DNA of 64,000 nt from JAEUIX01 sp964611125. GTDB lineage: Bacteria > Planctomycetota > Phycisphaerae > Phycisphaerales > UBA1924. Of the stretch, positions 44,001 to 53,043 are shown in pieces (within the stretch, counting starts at the first letter, position 1; the number at the start of each line of letters is the position of its first letter). The DNA lies in contig CAZSZO010000014.1 of the NCBI GenBank assembly GCA_964611125.1, positions 14,617-78,616 of the forward strand, written 5' to 3'. Position numbers and translations under genes: made by a program. The notes below the pieces were generated by a model. It was not told the DNA's origin. It did no database searches and was given only the letters and a program-made list of their open reading frames with translations.

Positions 44001-47000
44001 CAGCAGCACGTAATTCACCGTCAGGGCCGACCCGAGGGCCCCGGTCCGCGTGAACGTCGCCCGGCCCACGTTCGGCTGGCCCGCCACCAGGGCCTCGCCC
44101 GCCGCGGCGTCGGTCACCACCACCGATACCGTGGGCTCATTGTCGGTGATCGTCGCCGAGGCGCTTCCCAGCGTCGGGCTCACACGGTACGAGCCGCCGG
44201 CAGCCACCTGCAGGATGACCGTCTCGGTCGGCTCCACCAGCACATCGTCGGTCGGCGTGATCGACACCACGACCGACGCCGCCCCAGCGGGGATCGTCGC
44301 CGTCAGCCCCGCCGGCGCCGTGAAGTCCGATCCCGCGGCGGCCGTCCCGGCGAGCGTGAAGGTCACCACCATCGGCGCCGTAGTCGGACCCGTCCGCGTC
44401 AGCGTGAAGCGGAGCGGCGCCGCGCCGCCCTCGGCGGCCGTAGGCCCTGTCGCCGTCACCGAGACGAACGGCTCATTATCGCGGATCGTGACCGTCGCCG
44501 ACGAACCGCCCGCGGGCAGGTTGTACGCCGCGCCGGCGGACATGGTCACGATCAGCGTTTCATCGGGCTCGGCGATGGCGTCATCCACCGGCGTCAGGGT
44601 CACCGACACTTCAGTCTGCCCCGGGGCGAACTGCACCGACCCCGCCAGGGCGATCGAAGGCGTGTAGTCCCCCGCGATCGCGCTCCCCGACAGCACGTAC
44701 TGCACCGTGAGCGCACCCGCCGACGAACCGCTCGCCCGCCGGAACACCAGCCGCCCCGTGTCGCCGGCCGTCTCCGACGCTGTCGCGTCGATCGCCGTCA
44801 CGGTCACGATCGGCTCGTTGTCGCGGATCGTGACCGTCGCCGACGATCCGCCCGCGGGCAGGTTGTACGCCGCGCCGGCGGACATGGTCACGATCAGCGT
44901 TTCATCGGGCTCGGCGATGGCGTCATCCACCGGCGTCAGGGTCACCGACACTTCAGTCTGCCCCGGGGCGAACTGCACCGACCCCGCCAGGGCGATCGAA
45001 GGCGTGTAGTCCCCCGCGATCGCGCTCCCCGACAGCACATACTGCACCGTGAGCGCACCCGCCGACGAGCCGCTCGCCCGTCTGAAGACCAGCCGCCCCG
45101 TGTCGCCGGCCGTCTCCGAGGCCGATCCGTCAAGCGCCGTCACGGTCACGATGGGCTCGTTGTCGCGGATCGTGACCGTCGCCGACGAACCGCCCGCAGG
45201 CAGGTTGTACGCCGTGCTGGCGATCATGCTCAGCGTGATTGTCTCGTCAGGCTCAGCCAGCGCGTCATCGATCGCGGTGATCGTGATCGTCACCTCGGTC
45301 TCGCCGGCGCCGAACTGCACCGTGCCGAACAGCGGCGACGACGGCGTGTAGTCCTGGGCCGAGGCGGTGGCGCTCGCGGAGTACTGCACCGTCAGCGCCC
45401 CCGCCGACGAACCGCCTGCACGCCGGAAGACGAATGTGCCCACATCGCCCGCGTTCTCCGATGCGCTCGCATCCACGGCGGTGATCGTGATCGTCGGCTC
45501 GTTGTCATTGATCGTGACCGTCGCCGACGAGCCGCCCGCCGGCAGACTGAAGGTGATGTCCGGCGTCACCGTCAGCGTCACAGTCTCGGCCGACTCAACC
45601 ACGAAGTCATCGTTGGGCGTGATGGTGATCGTGAACTCGGTCTGCCCGGGGTCAAACTGGATCGTCCCGAACAGGCCGATTGACGACGTGAAATCCGACC
45701 CCGCGGCCGTCGACGCCACCGTGTACCGCACAGTGAGGGCGCCCGTCGTCGAGCCGCCCGTCCGCCGGAAAACAAACGTGCCCGTGTCCCCGGGGTTCTC
45801 TGACGCCGACGCGTCGCCCGCGGTCACCGTCACCGTCGGCTCGTTGTCCAGGATGTTCACTGTCGCCACAGTCGCGGCGCCCAGGCGGTAGCTCGCGCTC
45901 GCGACGAGCACGAAACCCAGCGTCTCGGTCGCCTCGACGATCGAATCATCGGCCACCGGGATCGACACCGTCGCCGTCGCGCTCCCCGCGGCGAAGACCG
46001 CCGAGAAGACCTGCGGCGCCGTGAAATCCGGCCCCGGCGTCGCCGTGGTGGTCGGCAGGTTGTACTGGAAGTTGACCGTCAGCTCGCCCGTGGTCGTCCC
46101 GCCCGAGCGGGTGAATGTGAACACCGCCGGCAGCCCGCCCTCCTGTCCCGGCTGGGTGGCCGCGATGGTCACGGTGGGCTCGTTGTCGGTGATCGACACA
46201 GCGGCCGTGTTCTGGGTGGCGCTGATGCGGTACGCCGTGTTCGCGCTGATGGCGATCGAGAGCCCCTCGGTGTTCTCCACCTGGGCGTCGTCGATGGCGG
46301 TGATCGTGACCGTGGCCGTGGCCGAGCCCGCGGCGAACGTGACCGAGCCCGACAGAACCTCGAAGTCGACCCCTGAAGTCGCCGTGCCGCCGCCCTGGAG
46401 CGCGTAGAAGACCGTCAACGGGCCGGTGATCGACCCGCTCCCGCGCGTAAAGGTCAGCAGCGCCGTGCTGTTGACCCCGGCCGTCTCACTCGCCGTAGGT
46501 CGCGTCGCCACCACGCTCACCGTCGCTTCGTTGTCCACGATCGTCACCGTGGCCGACGACAGCGCTGGATTCAGCTGGTAGCGCGTGCCCGCCTCGAGCG
46601 ACACAACCACCGTCTCCGAAGGCTCAACCAGCGCATCATCGATCGCCGTCAGGTCGAACGACACCGAAGCCTGCCCCGGCAGAAAGGTCACCATCGTCGC
46701 CAAGGACTGGTAGTCGTCCCCCGAGGTCGCCGTGCCGCCGATGATCAGGTTGACGCTCAGGCTCAGCGTCGTCGCCCCCGAGCGGGTGACGGTGAAGCGG
46801 CCGAAGTTCGGGTTCGTCTCCCCTGCGGTGTTGTCCGTCGCGGCGATCGTCACCGTCGGAGGCGGAGCGATCACGATGCTCGCCGCCGCCGAGCGGTAGA
46901 TGTTGTTGGTCTCGTTGCTCTCGGCCACCTGATCGTTGACGTCGATCTTGGCCAGCAGGAAGTACGCTCCCGAGGCGATCACCTCGGGGATCAGCAGCAC

Positions 47001-47792
47001 GCCGCCCGTGTCGGTGAACGCCTCGCCCGGAAGCACGCCGCCGTTGCCCTGCTCGGGCACGTTTTCGAGCGAGATGTCGTCGCCATCGCCGAAGATGTTG
47101 TTGCGCGAGAGCACGATGCGCGTGGTGAAGTTGTCCGCCGCCGCCGAGCCGGTGTTGCGAATGGTGAACGAAACCGGGATCTCCTGCCCCGGCACGAACG
47201 TGCCCGAAACCGGTCCCAGCGATGTCTGCAGGTCGGCGAACACCGGCGCTCCCGCGACCACGATGCTCGCCGTGGCGGTCGCCGCGAAGTTGTTGGCGTC
47301 GTCGTCCTCGACGACCTGGTTGTCCGGGTCGGCCGCCACCAGCAGGAAGTAGGAGCCCGCGGCCGTCGATGTCGGAATCGCGAATGACTGGGCCGTGTCC
47401 GTCTGGCCCCCCGGCGCCAGCGGATCAGCGACAAAGTCGCCCAGCACGATGTCGTCGCCATCGCCGAACGTCTGGTTCAGCGAGAGCACGGCGCGCAGGG
47501 CCGCGAAATCAGTCGCCGTGTCGCCGCCGTTGGCCAGGGTCACCAGCACGTTGCTGATCGTCGCGCCCGGGGCGAAGATCGCCGGCTGCTGCTGCGAGAA
47601 ACTGAAGCCCACCGTGAGGTCCGCCGCGAGCATCTGACGCGGCTCGAGCGGCTCGAATCGTCCCCCCCCCCCACCCGCAGGCTCCGCCATGGCCGCGGCC
47701 ATCCCGGCCGACCGGGCCAGGCCGCGCGGGCGCACCAGACTCCGGACGGGAGCGCCAAGATCAAGCCGACCGGGGACGTATGCCGTCGTCAT
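41025..47792 (-). CDS. Giant secreted CARDB/Calx-beta repeat protein with LEPR leader
   Basis: This 2255-residue protein starts at the ATG at 47792 behind GGGAGGG. Its N-terminus carries RFEPLEPRQMLAADL, the LEPR-type leader of planctomycete giant exported proteins. Two CARDB-like domains come first (ADLTVGFSFSQQQPAIFAPG; DLQTSLGPVSGTFVPGQEIP). Then come 16 Calx-beta-like repeats of ~110 residues, each built on xVTVTAxDxxAxE, FTxxRxG, ALTVxYxxxGxA, TIPAG, ITPxDDxxxExxETV and YxxxxxxxxATVTIxDNEP. A third CARDB domain ends the protein. The DNEP turns should bind calcium, giving a long rigid adhesin. Two repeats are nearly identical in DNA (see 44481-45164). No anchor follows the last domain. 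Confidence 0.92.
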   Translation of the reverse strand: MTTAYVPGRLDLGAPVRSLVRPRGLARSAGMAAAMAEPAGGGGGRFEPLEPRQMLAADLTVGFSFSQQQPAIFAPGATISNVLVTLANGGDTATDFAALRAVLSLNQTFGDGDDIVLGDFVADPLAPGGQTDTAQSFAIPTSTAAGSYFLLVAADPDNQVVEDDDANNFAATATASIVVAGAPVFADLQTSLGPVSGTFVPGQEIPVSFTIRNTGSAAADNFTTRIVLSRNNIFGDGDDISLENVPEQGNGGVLPGEAFTDTGGVLLIPEVIASGAYFLLAKIDVNDQVAESNETNNIYRSAAASIVIAPPPTVTIAATDNTAGETNPNFGRFTVTRSGATTLSLSVNLIIGGTATSGDDYQSLATMVTFLPGQASVSFDLTAIDDALVEPSETVVVSLEAGTRYQLNPALSSATVTIVDNEATVSVVATRPTASETAGVNSTALLTFTRGSGSITGPLTVFYALQGGGTATSGVDFEVLSGSVTFAAGSATATVTITAIDDAQVENTEGLSIAISANTAYRISATQNTAAVSITDNEPTVTIAATQPGQEGGLPAVFTFTRSGGTTTGELTVNFQYNLPTTTATPGPDFTAPQVFSAVFAAGSATATVSIPVADDSIVEATETLGFVLVASASYRLGAATVATVNILDNEPTVTVTAGDASASENPGDTGTFVFRRTGGSTTGALTVRYTVASTAAGSDFTSSIGLFGTIQFDPGQTEFTITITPNDDFVVESAETVTLTVTPDITFSLPAGGSSATVTINDNEPTITITAVDASASENAGDVGTFVFRRAGGSSAGALTVQYSASATASAQDYTPSSPLFGTVQFGAGETEVTITITAIDDALAEPDETITLSMIASTAYNLPAGGSSATVTIRDNEPIVTVTALDGSASETAGDTGRLVFRRASGSSAGALTVQYVLSGSAIAGDYTPSIALAGSVQFAPGQTEVSVTLTPVDDAIAEPDETLIVTMSAGAAYNLPAGGSSATVTIRDNEPIVTVTAIDATASETAGDTGRLVFRRASGSSAGALTVQYVLSGSAIAGDYTPSIALAGSVQFAPGQTEVSVTLTPVDDAIAEPDETLIVTMSAGAAYNLPAGGSSATVTIRDNEPFVSVTATGPTAAEGGAAPLRFTLTRTGPTTAPMVVTFTLAGTAAAGSDFTAPAGLTATIPAGAASVVVSITPTDDVLVEPTETVILQVAAGGSYRVSPTLGSASATITDNEPTVSVVVTDAAAGEALVAGQPNVGRATFTRTGALGSALTVNYVLLGSATAGTDYAQPTGTITFAAGSATAILTITPTQDQIGDAGETVIVQLGLGVGYRIDPVPTRASATITIADDEPVVSIVASAPAAAETGAAAGRWTVTRTGPTTSALIVNYTVSGSASSGADFTALSGSVTIPAGALSATITVTPIDDQLVESPETVIVTIAADSAYNISAMQGAGTVTIADNEPTLAVRASDPQASEAGDPGRFLVTRTGPTNQALTVHYQVGLTGTATNGVDFAVLSGTVVIPIGALSAEIVLTPTQDTLGEGVETAVLTLQADNAYRLPAATSATITITDDEPVVTLVGVRVSTSEGAGAAALLTATRTGTGLSQAVTVSFTLAGSAILGDDYTVSTPVAGQITIPAGAATAQFTIVGVQDTLGESAETVVVTLAAGSGYSIGVAASVSVAITDDEPTVTVSTPDPAAGETGNNTGRFLFTRSGGTQSALTVTYVLEGSATEGDDFQTIAVHSVVIPAGQLTASVTITPTDDALGEGPETVVLLATGNAGYRAVNPVAALRTVTIADSEPVVTVVAADPRALEPGVGAADTARFTFTRAGPTSQALTVTYALSGSASGADYSVSSPASITFGVGQTTATLTLTALADLLAESDETVVLMLTGNSGYQVSGAQGQATATIGANGPTVSVLASDPSAAEVASGVANPGRFTITRVGGTTAALTVTYHFEGTATAGADFTTPALTVEFAAGQLTRTVDLAVLDDAIGEAAETVILVLDAQPEYRVVAAQAQATVTIADNEPVVSVTAADPAASELASNPGSFTITRVGPLTAALTVQYTIGGTATSGADYQALSGTAVIPAGQASITLAVAALADTAVETPETVVLTLATASGYRVTPDPLRQAATVTIADAPQTDLAITGVTFDPATFSLTSPGQRLDVVVDYGNLGLLGASASLLEFRLSADDIFGNADDIVLGVSSLGALSGLATGQLSISLLFDAAAPRPTPGSYRLAARIDSGRRVIESSESNNDFIAGQANIVITN
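44481..45164. repeat. Near-identical 342-base tandem duplication in Calx-beta gene
   Basis: 44481-44822 and 44823-45164 are tandem copies of 342 bases (114 codons, exactly one repeat unit). For the first ~230 bases only one base differs; differences cluster in the last ~110 bases. At the protein level the two adjacent units differ by a few residues only, while other units in the gene share much less. This is a recent in-frame duplication or gene conversion. Confidence 0.9.
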
Positions 47793-48074
47793 TCGTCGAA
47801 CCCTCCCCACCCACTGGCCGCACCGTTCATCGGCGACATCAGCTTCATCGGCCGGCGCCGTCCGGCTCGCCAGCAATCCGGACGTGAAGCCCTGCCGGCG
47901 CGGCCGCGGCCGCCCGGTCAGGCGAGATTCTAATCCTGTTATCGGACGCAGCCCGAGAAGGCCCCTCCCCGCGACACGGCCCCGCCCCGCGACGGCGCCG
48001 CAGTTGCACTGGTCGCCGGCGCGGCCCTCGGTTGCCGGTCGCTCAACTGTCGCTGGCCTGCTCGAATGCCGAAT

Positions 48075-48157
48075 GCCGGAGGAGGGAGTTGAACCCACAC
48101 GCCTTTAGGGGGCGGCGGATTTTGAATCCGCTGCGTCTGCCATTCCGCCACTCCGGC
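48075..48157 (-). tRNA. tRNA-Leu (anticodon CAA)
   Basis: The minus strand gives an 83-base class II tRNA. The acceptor stem is GCCGGAG/CTCCGGC, the D arm contains TGGCGGAATGGCAGACGC, the anticodon stem is GCGGA/TCCGC with loop TTCAAAA, the long variable arm is CGCCCCCTAAAGGCG, and the T arm contains GGGTTCAACTCCC. The anticodon CAA reads TTG (leucine). CCA is not encoded. Confidence 0.95.
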
Positions 48158-48197
48158 TGGAGTCGCAAGCGTAGCACCAGGCCCCTCCGCCGCCAAT

Positions 48198-48233
48198 GCA
48201 AAGGGCCCGCGCCGCCTTGAGCGACGCGGGCCC
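48198..48233 (-). terminator. Terminator of the phytase-esterase-like gene
   Basis: On the minus strand GGGCCCGCG and CGCGGGCCC (9 base pairs) enclose a 13-base loop, followed by TTTGCATTGG. It lies about 67 bases beyond the stop at 48300. The T tract is only partly good. Confidence 0.7.
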
Positions 48234-48299
48234 ACAGGGTGTCTCAGTCCAGTCGCCGACCGCTCATCCTCGATCGGTCAGCGACCGCGGGTCGGTATC

Positions 48300-49601
48300 T
48301 CAGGCCCGCCGGCGGCGGAGGGCCGCCACGCCCAGCAGGGCCAGGCCCGACGCGGCGCCGGGCGCGGGAATGAACGAAGCGATCGGCCGATCGAAGCTCA
48401 CCTCGATGTACTCGTTGTTGTCAGCCACACCGGGCGTGCGGCCGGCCGAGAAGGGGAAGTTGTTATCGTTGAGGATCGCGATCGTGCGATCGTTGAGCAG
48501 GATGATGTCCTCGATGGTGACAAAGGGGAAGGTCATCACCAGCGAGCCGTCGCCGTTGAGGTCGTTGGGATCGGGGATGTTCAGGAGATCGAGCAGCTCG
48601 ACCTTCACCAGGTTCCCCGCCGCGTCCACCGTGTTGAAGTCGACCAGAAAGACCTTCTTGAACGCGGCGCTCGAGCCCTGGCCGTTATCACGCTCGATCA
48701 CCAGGTGCACATCGTTGGTCACGGGGCTGAAGTCGCCGATGTTGGTGCCGCCCTGGGCCACCGAGAGCGGGTAGAACCGCTGCTCGCCGTTGAAGGTGTT
48801 GGTCTGGGTGTCGAAGGTGTTGATCTGGAGACGGTTGCGACCCGCGGCCAGGTCGGCGTTGGTGGGGCGCTCCAGCATCGCGTACAGGAAGCGGCCGTCA
48901 GCGCTCTGGCTCATCCCCTCGTAACCGCCCGAACCCGGGTGGGTGGCGGGCAGACCGAAGGGGTTGGAGGGGCTGACGACGTTGCCGGGGGTCGCCACCG
49001 GGGCGCTCAGCAGCCGGCCCTGGGTGTCAAAGTGGGCCACGAAGGGGCCGAACTCATCACCGATGTAGTAGGAGCCGTCGTTCCCGCGCCGGAGCGACTC
49101 AATATCCAGGTCCGAGCCGGTCAGCAGCCGCCCCGAGACAATCGAAGGGTCCACGGGGATGTTGTTGCCGCCGTTGGGGTAGTTGGCTCCGTCCGCCACC
49201 GCCGTGTAGCCCAGGCGATTGTCGGGATCCGAGAGGGAGATGAAGCTGTTCACGGTCACCGAGCCCGAGCCGGTCACGCCGCCGGGCCCGACCCGCCGGG
49301 GGTCGATGCTCATGTTGTACAGGCGGAGCACGAAGTCCGCAGAGTTGTTGCGGGCCCCGTAGCCGTTGTCGCACAGCACCGTGAAGGTGCCGTCAGTGTT
49401 CCGCAGAATGCCGCTGAAGCCCTGAACGGGCTGGCTGGCGAACGGCGTGGTGATGCCGTTGGCCCCCGTGATGAACTGACCCGAGACAGGGCCCGCCGCG
49501 AAGGTGTTCGCGGGCAGCACGGCGAAGCCCGTGAGCTGCTGGGCCTGGGCGAGGCCGGCGCAGAGGACAAGCGTGGACGCAGCAATCGCGCGAGTAATCA
49601 T
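48300..49601 (-). CDS. PEP-CTERM protein with esterase-like/phytase domain
   Basis: This 433-residue protein has a signal peptide (AIAASTLVLCAGLAQA) and a beta-propeller-like body of the esterase-like phytase family (PF13449): FSGILRNTDGTFTVLCDNGYGARNNSADFVLRLY, DIESLRRGNDGSYYIGDEFGPFVAHFDTQGRLL, GYEGMSQSADGRFLYAMLE and a conserved IEDIILLNDRTIAILNDNNFPFS. The C-terminus is IPAPGAASGLALLGVAALRRRRA, a PEP-CTERM sorting tail (PAPGA, hydrophobic helix, arginine cluster), expected to be handled by an exosortase. Enzyme activity (phytase or esterase) is not certain for the family. Confidence 0.87.
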   Translation of the reverse strand: MITRAIAASTLVLCAGLAQAQQLTGFAVLPANTFAAGPVSGQFITGANGITTPFASQPVQGFSGILRNTDGTFTVLCDNGYGARNNSADFVLRLYNMSIDPRRVGPGGVTGSGSVTVNSFISLSDPDNRLGYTAVADGANYPNGGNNIPVDPSIVSGRLLTGSDLDIESLRRGNDGSYYIGDEFGPFVAHFDTQGRLLSAPVATPGNVVSPSNPFGLPATHPGSGGYEGMSQSADGRFLYAMLERPTNADLAAGRNRLQINTFDTQTNTFNGEQRFYPLSVAQGGTNIGDFSPVTNDVHLVIERDNGQGSSAAFKKVFLVDFNTVDAAGNLVKVELLDLLNIPDPNDLNGDGSLVMTFPFVTIEDIILLNDRTIAILNDNNFPFSAGRTPGVADNNEYIEVSFDRPIASFIPAPGAASGLALLGVAALRRRRA

Positions 49602-49760
49602 GAATCTTCTCCCTCGTGTTCAATGCGGTGAGAGTGTCCCCGAGCCGCGCAAGCGGCCCGGGTGAGATGAGCGGGCGGACTATAACCGGCCGCGCCCCGT
49701 CACTGGGTCATCGCCGCGTCAAGACTCGTGCAAGCTTCCGTTAACGCCCCAGCGATCGCC

Positions 49761-50810
49761 CTACCGAGTCACCTCGCGAGCGCCGAAGTCGATGCCACGC
49801 AGGCCCCAGCGCGTCCAGCGGTAATAGCCGGACACCGTGTCCGACGGGCGCCCGCTCAGCGTCCCAGGGTCTGAGCCCACGGGCCAGTACTGGTACGTCG
49901 TGGCCTGCGTGCTGTTGGGGGCAAGCGGGTTCCACCCGGGATTGCCGTCGGCCGTGCGTCGCACCGAAACCGAGCCGTCGAAGAACGACAGCGGCTGCCG
50001 CGCATCGGGGTAGGCGTACCAGATCTGTCGCTTGTAGACGTGCCGGTCATACAGATCGAACTGCGACACTTTGCTCGACGGGAACGCGACCTGATGCACA
50101 AAGCGGTTCCCGAAGCCGCGCTGCGCCGCTGCGGCGTCGTTGTACAGGAAGTGATATCCGGGCGACCCGGACGCCTGCGAAAGCACTCCGGGGCCACTGT
50201 CGGGCGTCCACGCCACCGGAACCAGCTGGTACGTGTTCCAGAAGGGCAGCAGCTTCTTGAAGCCCACCGGTGAGTTGGGCTCCGGGTCGCCCGTCAGCCG
50301 CAGCGCGGTCTGATAGTCCGTCGGGTACTGCTGCCAGGTCAGCGCCTGCTTCTCCTCCGGGCAGACCGACGCGGGCTCCGGCGCCCGGTCGCCCATATAC
50401 CCCGCATCCAGCATCACAAGGTGACTGAAGTGCCGATTCACGATCCGCGACTGGAACGGCGCGTAATACGTGTCCGTCCGGGCCATCTTGCGGCGCACGA
50501 TGTCCACAGCCTGGTTCGCATGCGAAACCTGGTAGTTCGTCGCGTTGTTGAGGTCGGCGAACTGGCTCCGACGCGTGTTGGGCTTCCACGAAAACGTGGC
50601 CACCGCCCCCTTGAAATCCGCCGCGTACCCCACCATGCCCACCGCCGACTGCCGCATGTTGCTCTGACAGATCACGAGTTTGGCGCTCTTGCGCGACTTC
50701 CCCATCGCGGGGAGAATCAGCCCGATCAGCAGGGCGATGATCGCCACCACCACCAGGAGTTCGATCAGCGTGAACCCGGACCGTCCGCGCGAGAACGTCT
50801 GAGGCTTCAT
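49761..50810 (-). CDS. Pseudopilin-like protein with prepilin N-terminus
   Basis: This 349-residue protein starts at the ATG at 50810 (GGAG upstream). Its N-terminus, SRGRSGFTLIELLVVVAIIALLIGLILPAMGKSRKSAK, is a classical type IV prepilin signal cleaved at Gly-Phe. The soluble domain contains ICQSNMRQSAVGMVGYAADFKG and ends with FFDGSVSVRRTADGNPGWNP, the usual place of an H/F-x-DGS box in the planctomycete pseudopilin family. It is probably exported and assembled or retained through the N-terminal helix. It does not sit in an operon with secretion genes. Confidence 0.88.
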   Translation of the reverse strand: MKPQTFSRGRSGFTLIELLVVVAIIALLIGLILPAMGKSRKSAKLVICQSNMRQSAVGMVGYAADFKGAVATFSWKPNTRRSQFADLNNATNYQVSHANQAVDIVRRKMARTDTYYAPFQSRIVNRHFSHLVMLDAGYMGDRAPEPASVCPEEKQALTWQQYPTDYQTALRLTGDPEPNSPVGFKKLLPFWNTYQLVPVAWTPDSGPGVLSQASGSPGYHFLYNDAAAAQRGFGNRFVHQVAFPSSKVSQFDLYDRHVYKRQIWYAYPDARQPLSFFDGSVSVRRTADGNPGWNPLAPNSTQATTYQYWPVGSDPGTLSGRPSDTVSGYYRWTRWGLRGIDFGAREVTR

Positions 50811-50941
50811 GGAGGGCTCCAAGGCGACGCAGCCACAGAACGTGGCGCTCTGCGAGAGCTTAACCCGTCAACCGGCCACATGCAAGGATCCACCTACTCA
50901 GAATCAGCCAAAGGCCACAGGTTTCAGGTGGGCCCCCTCAG

Positions 50942-53017
50942 TCAGCACCCGGCGAAGAACGCCACGATGCAGTCCGACAGGTCGTCAGGATCAACCACCC
51001 CATCAAGGTTGAAGTCCGCGCTCTCCCGCCCACCGAAATAGTCGCCAATGAAATCGGCCAAATCGTCCGGATCAACCTGCCCATCCGCGTTGACATCAGC
51101 CCTGCAGGCCCGATCGGGCCCGCGCATCAGCAGATACACCGACCCGCCGGAGGTGTCCTCCTCAGCCCGGCCGTTCCCGACGATGTACGCCGCGCTGCCA
51201 GCCCGCACCCGGCTCACCTCCTCCAACGCGGACCACCCATTCAACTGCAAACCCCCCAGAACAAGTGATCCGAGATCGCGAAACCCAGTCTCGCGAGTCC
51301 AGAGAAACGCCCGCTGAACCTGCTGGTTCGCCTCATAGCGGATGTAGCCGCCGATTACCGTACCCTCATCAGTGACATGGCTGATGGTCGTGTACGCCGC
51401 CTCCCGCTCACCCACTGAGAAGACCAGCGGCGTGATGTCCCCGCTGGCCGAGTCGAAGAACCACCCGCTGTATCCCACCAGCACCCCGGCAGAGTATCTG
51501 GCCGACTGCCCTGCGGAGTCGCCGCGTGCGTTCATCGCCGACACCTGTGACACAAGCCGCGCCGAGGGCGAGCCCGATGACCGGTGCGGGCCATCGAGCA
51601 GCCCGACCCGGCGGCTGGTTACACCGTCAAAGACCCACGCGCTCTGGCCGACCTCAAGACTGGATGCGTACCGCGTCGAGACGCCCGCGACGCGCCCACT
51701 GTCGGTCAGCAGCGTCGTCCGTGCGAACCGGTTCCCGTTGGCCCGCGTGTGCTCGCCGTCAAGCAGGCCGATCCGCTGGGTGGCGCCGCCGACCCGATCG
51801 ATCCATGTGCTCTGGCCGCGGGCCCCGTTCACGTAGTGCTCCGCGAACCCGATGATGTCGCCCCGGGCGTTGATCGCCTCCGGCTGGCTCACCTGAAACC
51901 CGTCTTTGGTGTGCTCGCTGTCACGAAGGCCGATCCGCTCCGTCTGCCCGGTCTCCGCCCGGCGTCGCCACGCCGCCCGTCCGTAGGGCCCCGTGATGAT
52001 CTGCGTGAACGAGTAACCGGCCGCGTCGCCCGCTCCGTTCAGCCCGACGATCGCGCTGAACTGCAGACCGGCGGCGTCGCGATAGCCCGGGCCGGTGAAC
52101 CCCACGCGCGTCAGCACGCCGGCCCTCCACAGCCATGCAGTCTGTCCGAGCGCCTCACCGCCGGCGCCATATCGCCTCGAGAACCCCGCGAATGCCCCGT
52201 CATCGCTCACCAGCCCGTCCTGGATTTGTGAGTACACCAGCCCGTCGGGGCGCGTGTGCTCAAGGTCGACAAGGCCCACCGCCGCGATTGTGTCGCCAGC
52301 GAAGACCCACGCCGACTGGCCGACATCGCCCCCCCCGCCACCCCCGCCCCCCCCACCCCCGGCCCCCAGATATCTCCTTGAATCGCCCCCGACCGCCCCA
52401 CACGGGCACACCGCGGCGACCGCGCTGAACCGCTCGCCAATGTCGCTCGTATGAGCCCCATCGCGCAGGCCCAGCACGCGGTACGACCACACGCCGCCCC
52501 CTGACCCATCAGGCAGAGCGAGCATCGCGAGCCAGGCCGACTGCCCCAGCGCATCAAACCCCGCAAACCGGCGCGACACTCCAGCCACCCCCACGACTGC
52601 CCCCCCCGGCCCCCCTGGCCCCGACCCGTCACCGGGGGGCGCAGGGCGGGTCAACCCCGCAGGCCTGCTCCACTGCTGGCCATCGCCCGACGTGTGCTCG
52701 CCGTCCAGCAGCCCGAGTCGGATGGTCTGACCCGCGCGATACACCCACGCCGCGCTCCCGTTCACTTGAATGCCCAGGTAGCGGCTCGAAACCCCGATGA
52801 TCGCGTCGCCGCTGGGGCTGGTGTCAACCACCGATGACGCCACGACGCCCTGCTGCGATTGATGGTCGCCCCCATACAGGCCGGGTTTGGCGATCGAGTA
52901 CGTCGGCGTCTGCGCCACGCTCGCGGCGGGGCCCGTCAGCAGCACGCCTCCGACGCCAACCACTGCCGCCAGCCCTGAACGTGCAAAGACACCGTTACGC
53001 AGTAGTCGGCGGCGCAT
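50942..53017 (-). CDS. Secreted repeat protein (HAF-like) with dockerin-like C-terminus
   Basis: This 691-residue protein has a signal segment (LAAVVGVGGVLLTGPAASVAQ) and about nine repeats of ~55 residues. Each follows the form GxSxRYxxxxxxxGQSAWVxxxGxTxRIGLLDGEHTxxxGxxxSxxxxLxxxG, where DGEHT or its variant DSEHT recurs. The pattern recalls HAF-type extracellular beta-propeller repeats. The C-terminus has two calcium-loop repeats, DVNADGQVDPDDLADFI and DFNLDGVVDPDDLSDCI, flanked by Cys. A glycine-only run (GGGGGGGGG) near residue 225 comes from a homopolymer-like DNA stretch at 52325-52365, a slippage-prone spot. Role: extracellular, ligand unknown. Confidence 0.85.
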   Translation of the reverse strand: MRRRLLRNGVFARSGLAAVVGVGGVLLTGPAASVAQTPTYSIAKPGLYGGDHQSQQGVVASSVVDTSPSGDAIIGVSSRYLGIQVNGSAAWVYRAGQTIRLGLLDGEHTSGDGQQWSRPAGLTRPAPPGDGSGPGGPGGAVVGVAGVSRRFAGFDALGQSAWLAMLALPDGSGGGVWSYRVLGLRDGAHTSDIGERFSAVAAVCPCGAVGGDSRRYLGAGGGGGGGGGGGDVGQSAWVFAGDTIAAVGLVDLEHTRPDGLVYSQIQDGLVSDDGAFAGFSRRYGAGGEALGQTAWLWRAGVLTRVGFTGPGYRDAAGLQFSAIVGLNGAGDAAGYSFTQIITGPYGRAAWRRRAETGQTERIGLRDSEHTKDGFQVSQPEAINARGDIIGFAEHYVNGARGQSTWIDRVGGATQRIGLLDGEHTRANGNRFARTTLLTDSGRVAGVSTRYASSLEVGQSAWVFDGVTSRRVGLLDGPHRSSGSPSARLVSQVSAMNARGDSAGQSARYSAGVLVGYSGWFFDSASGDITPLVFSVGEREAAYTTISHVTDEGTVIGGYIRYEANQQVQRAFLWTRETGFRDLGSLVLGGLQLNGWSALEEVSRVRAGSAAYIVGNGRAEEDTSGGSVYLLMRGPDRACRADVNADGQVDPDDLADFIGDYFGGRESADFNLDGVVDPDDLSDCIVAFFAGC

Positions 53018-53043
53018 GCACGATGATACGGGCGGCCCGTCGG

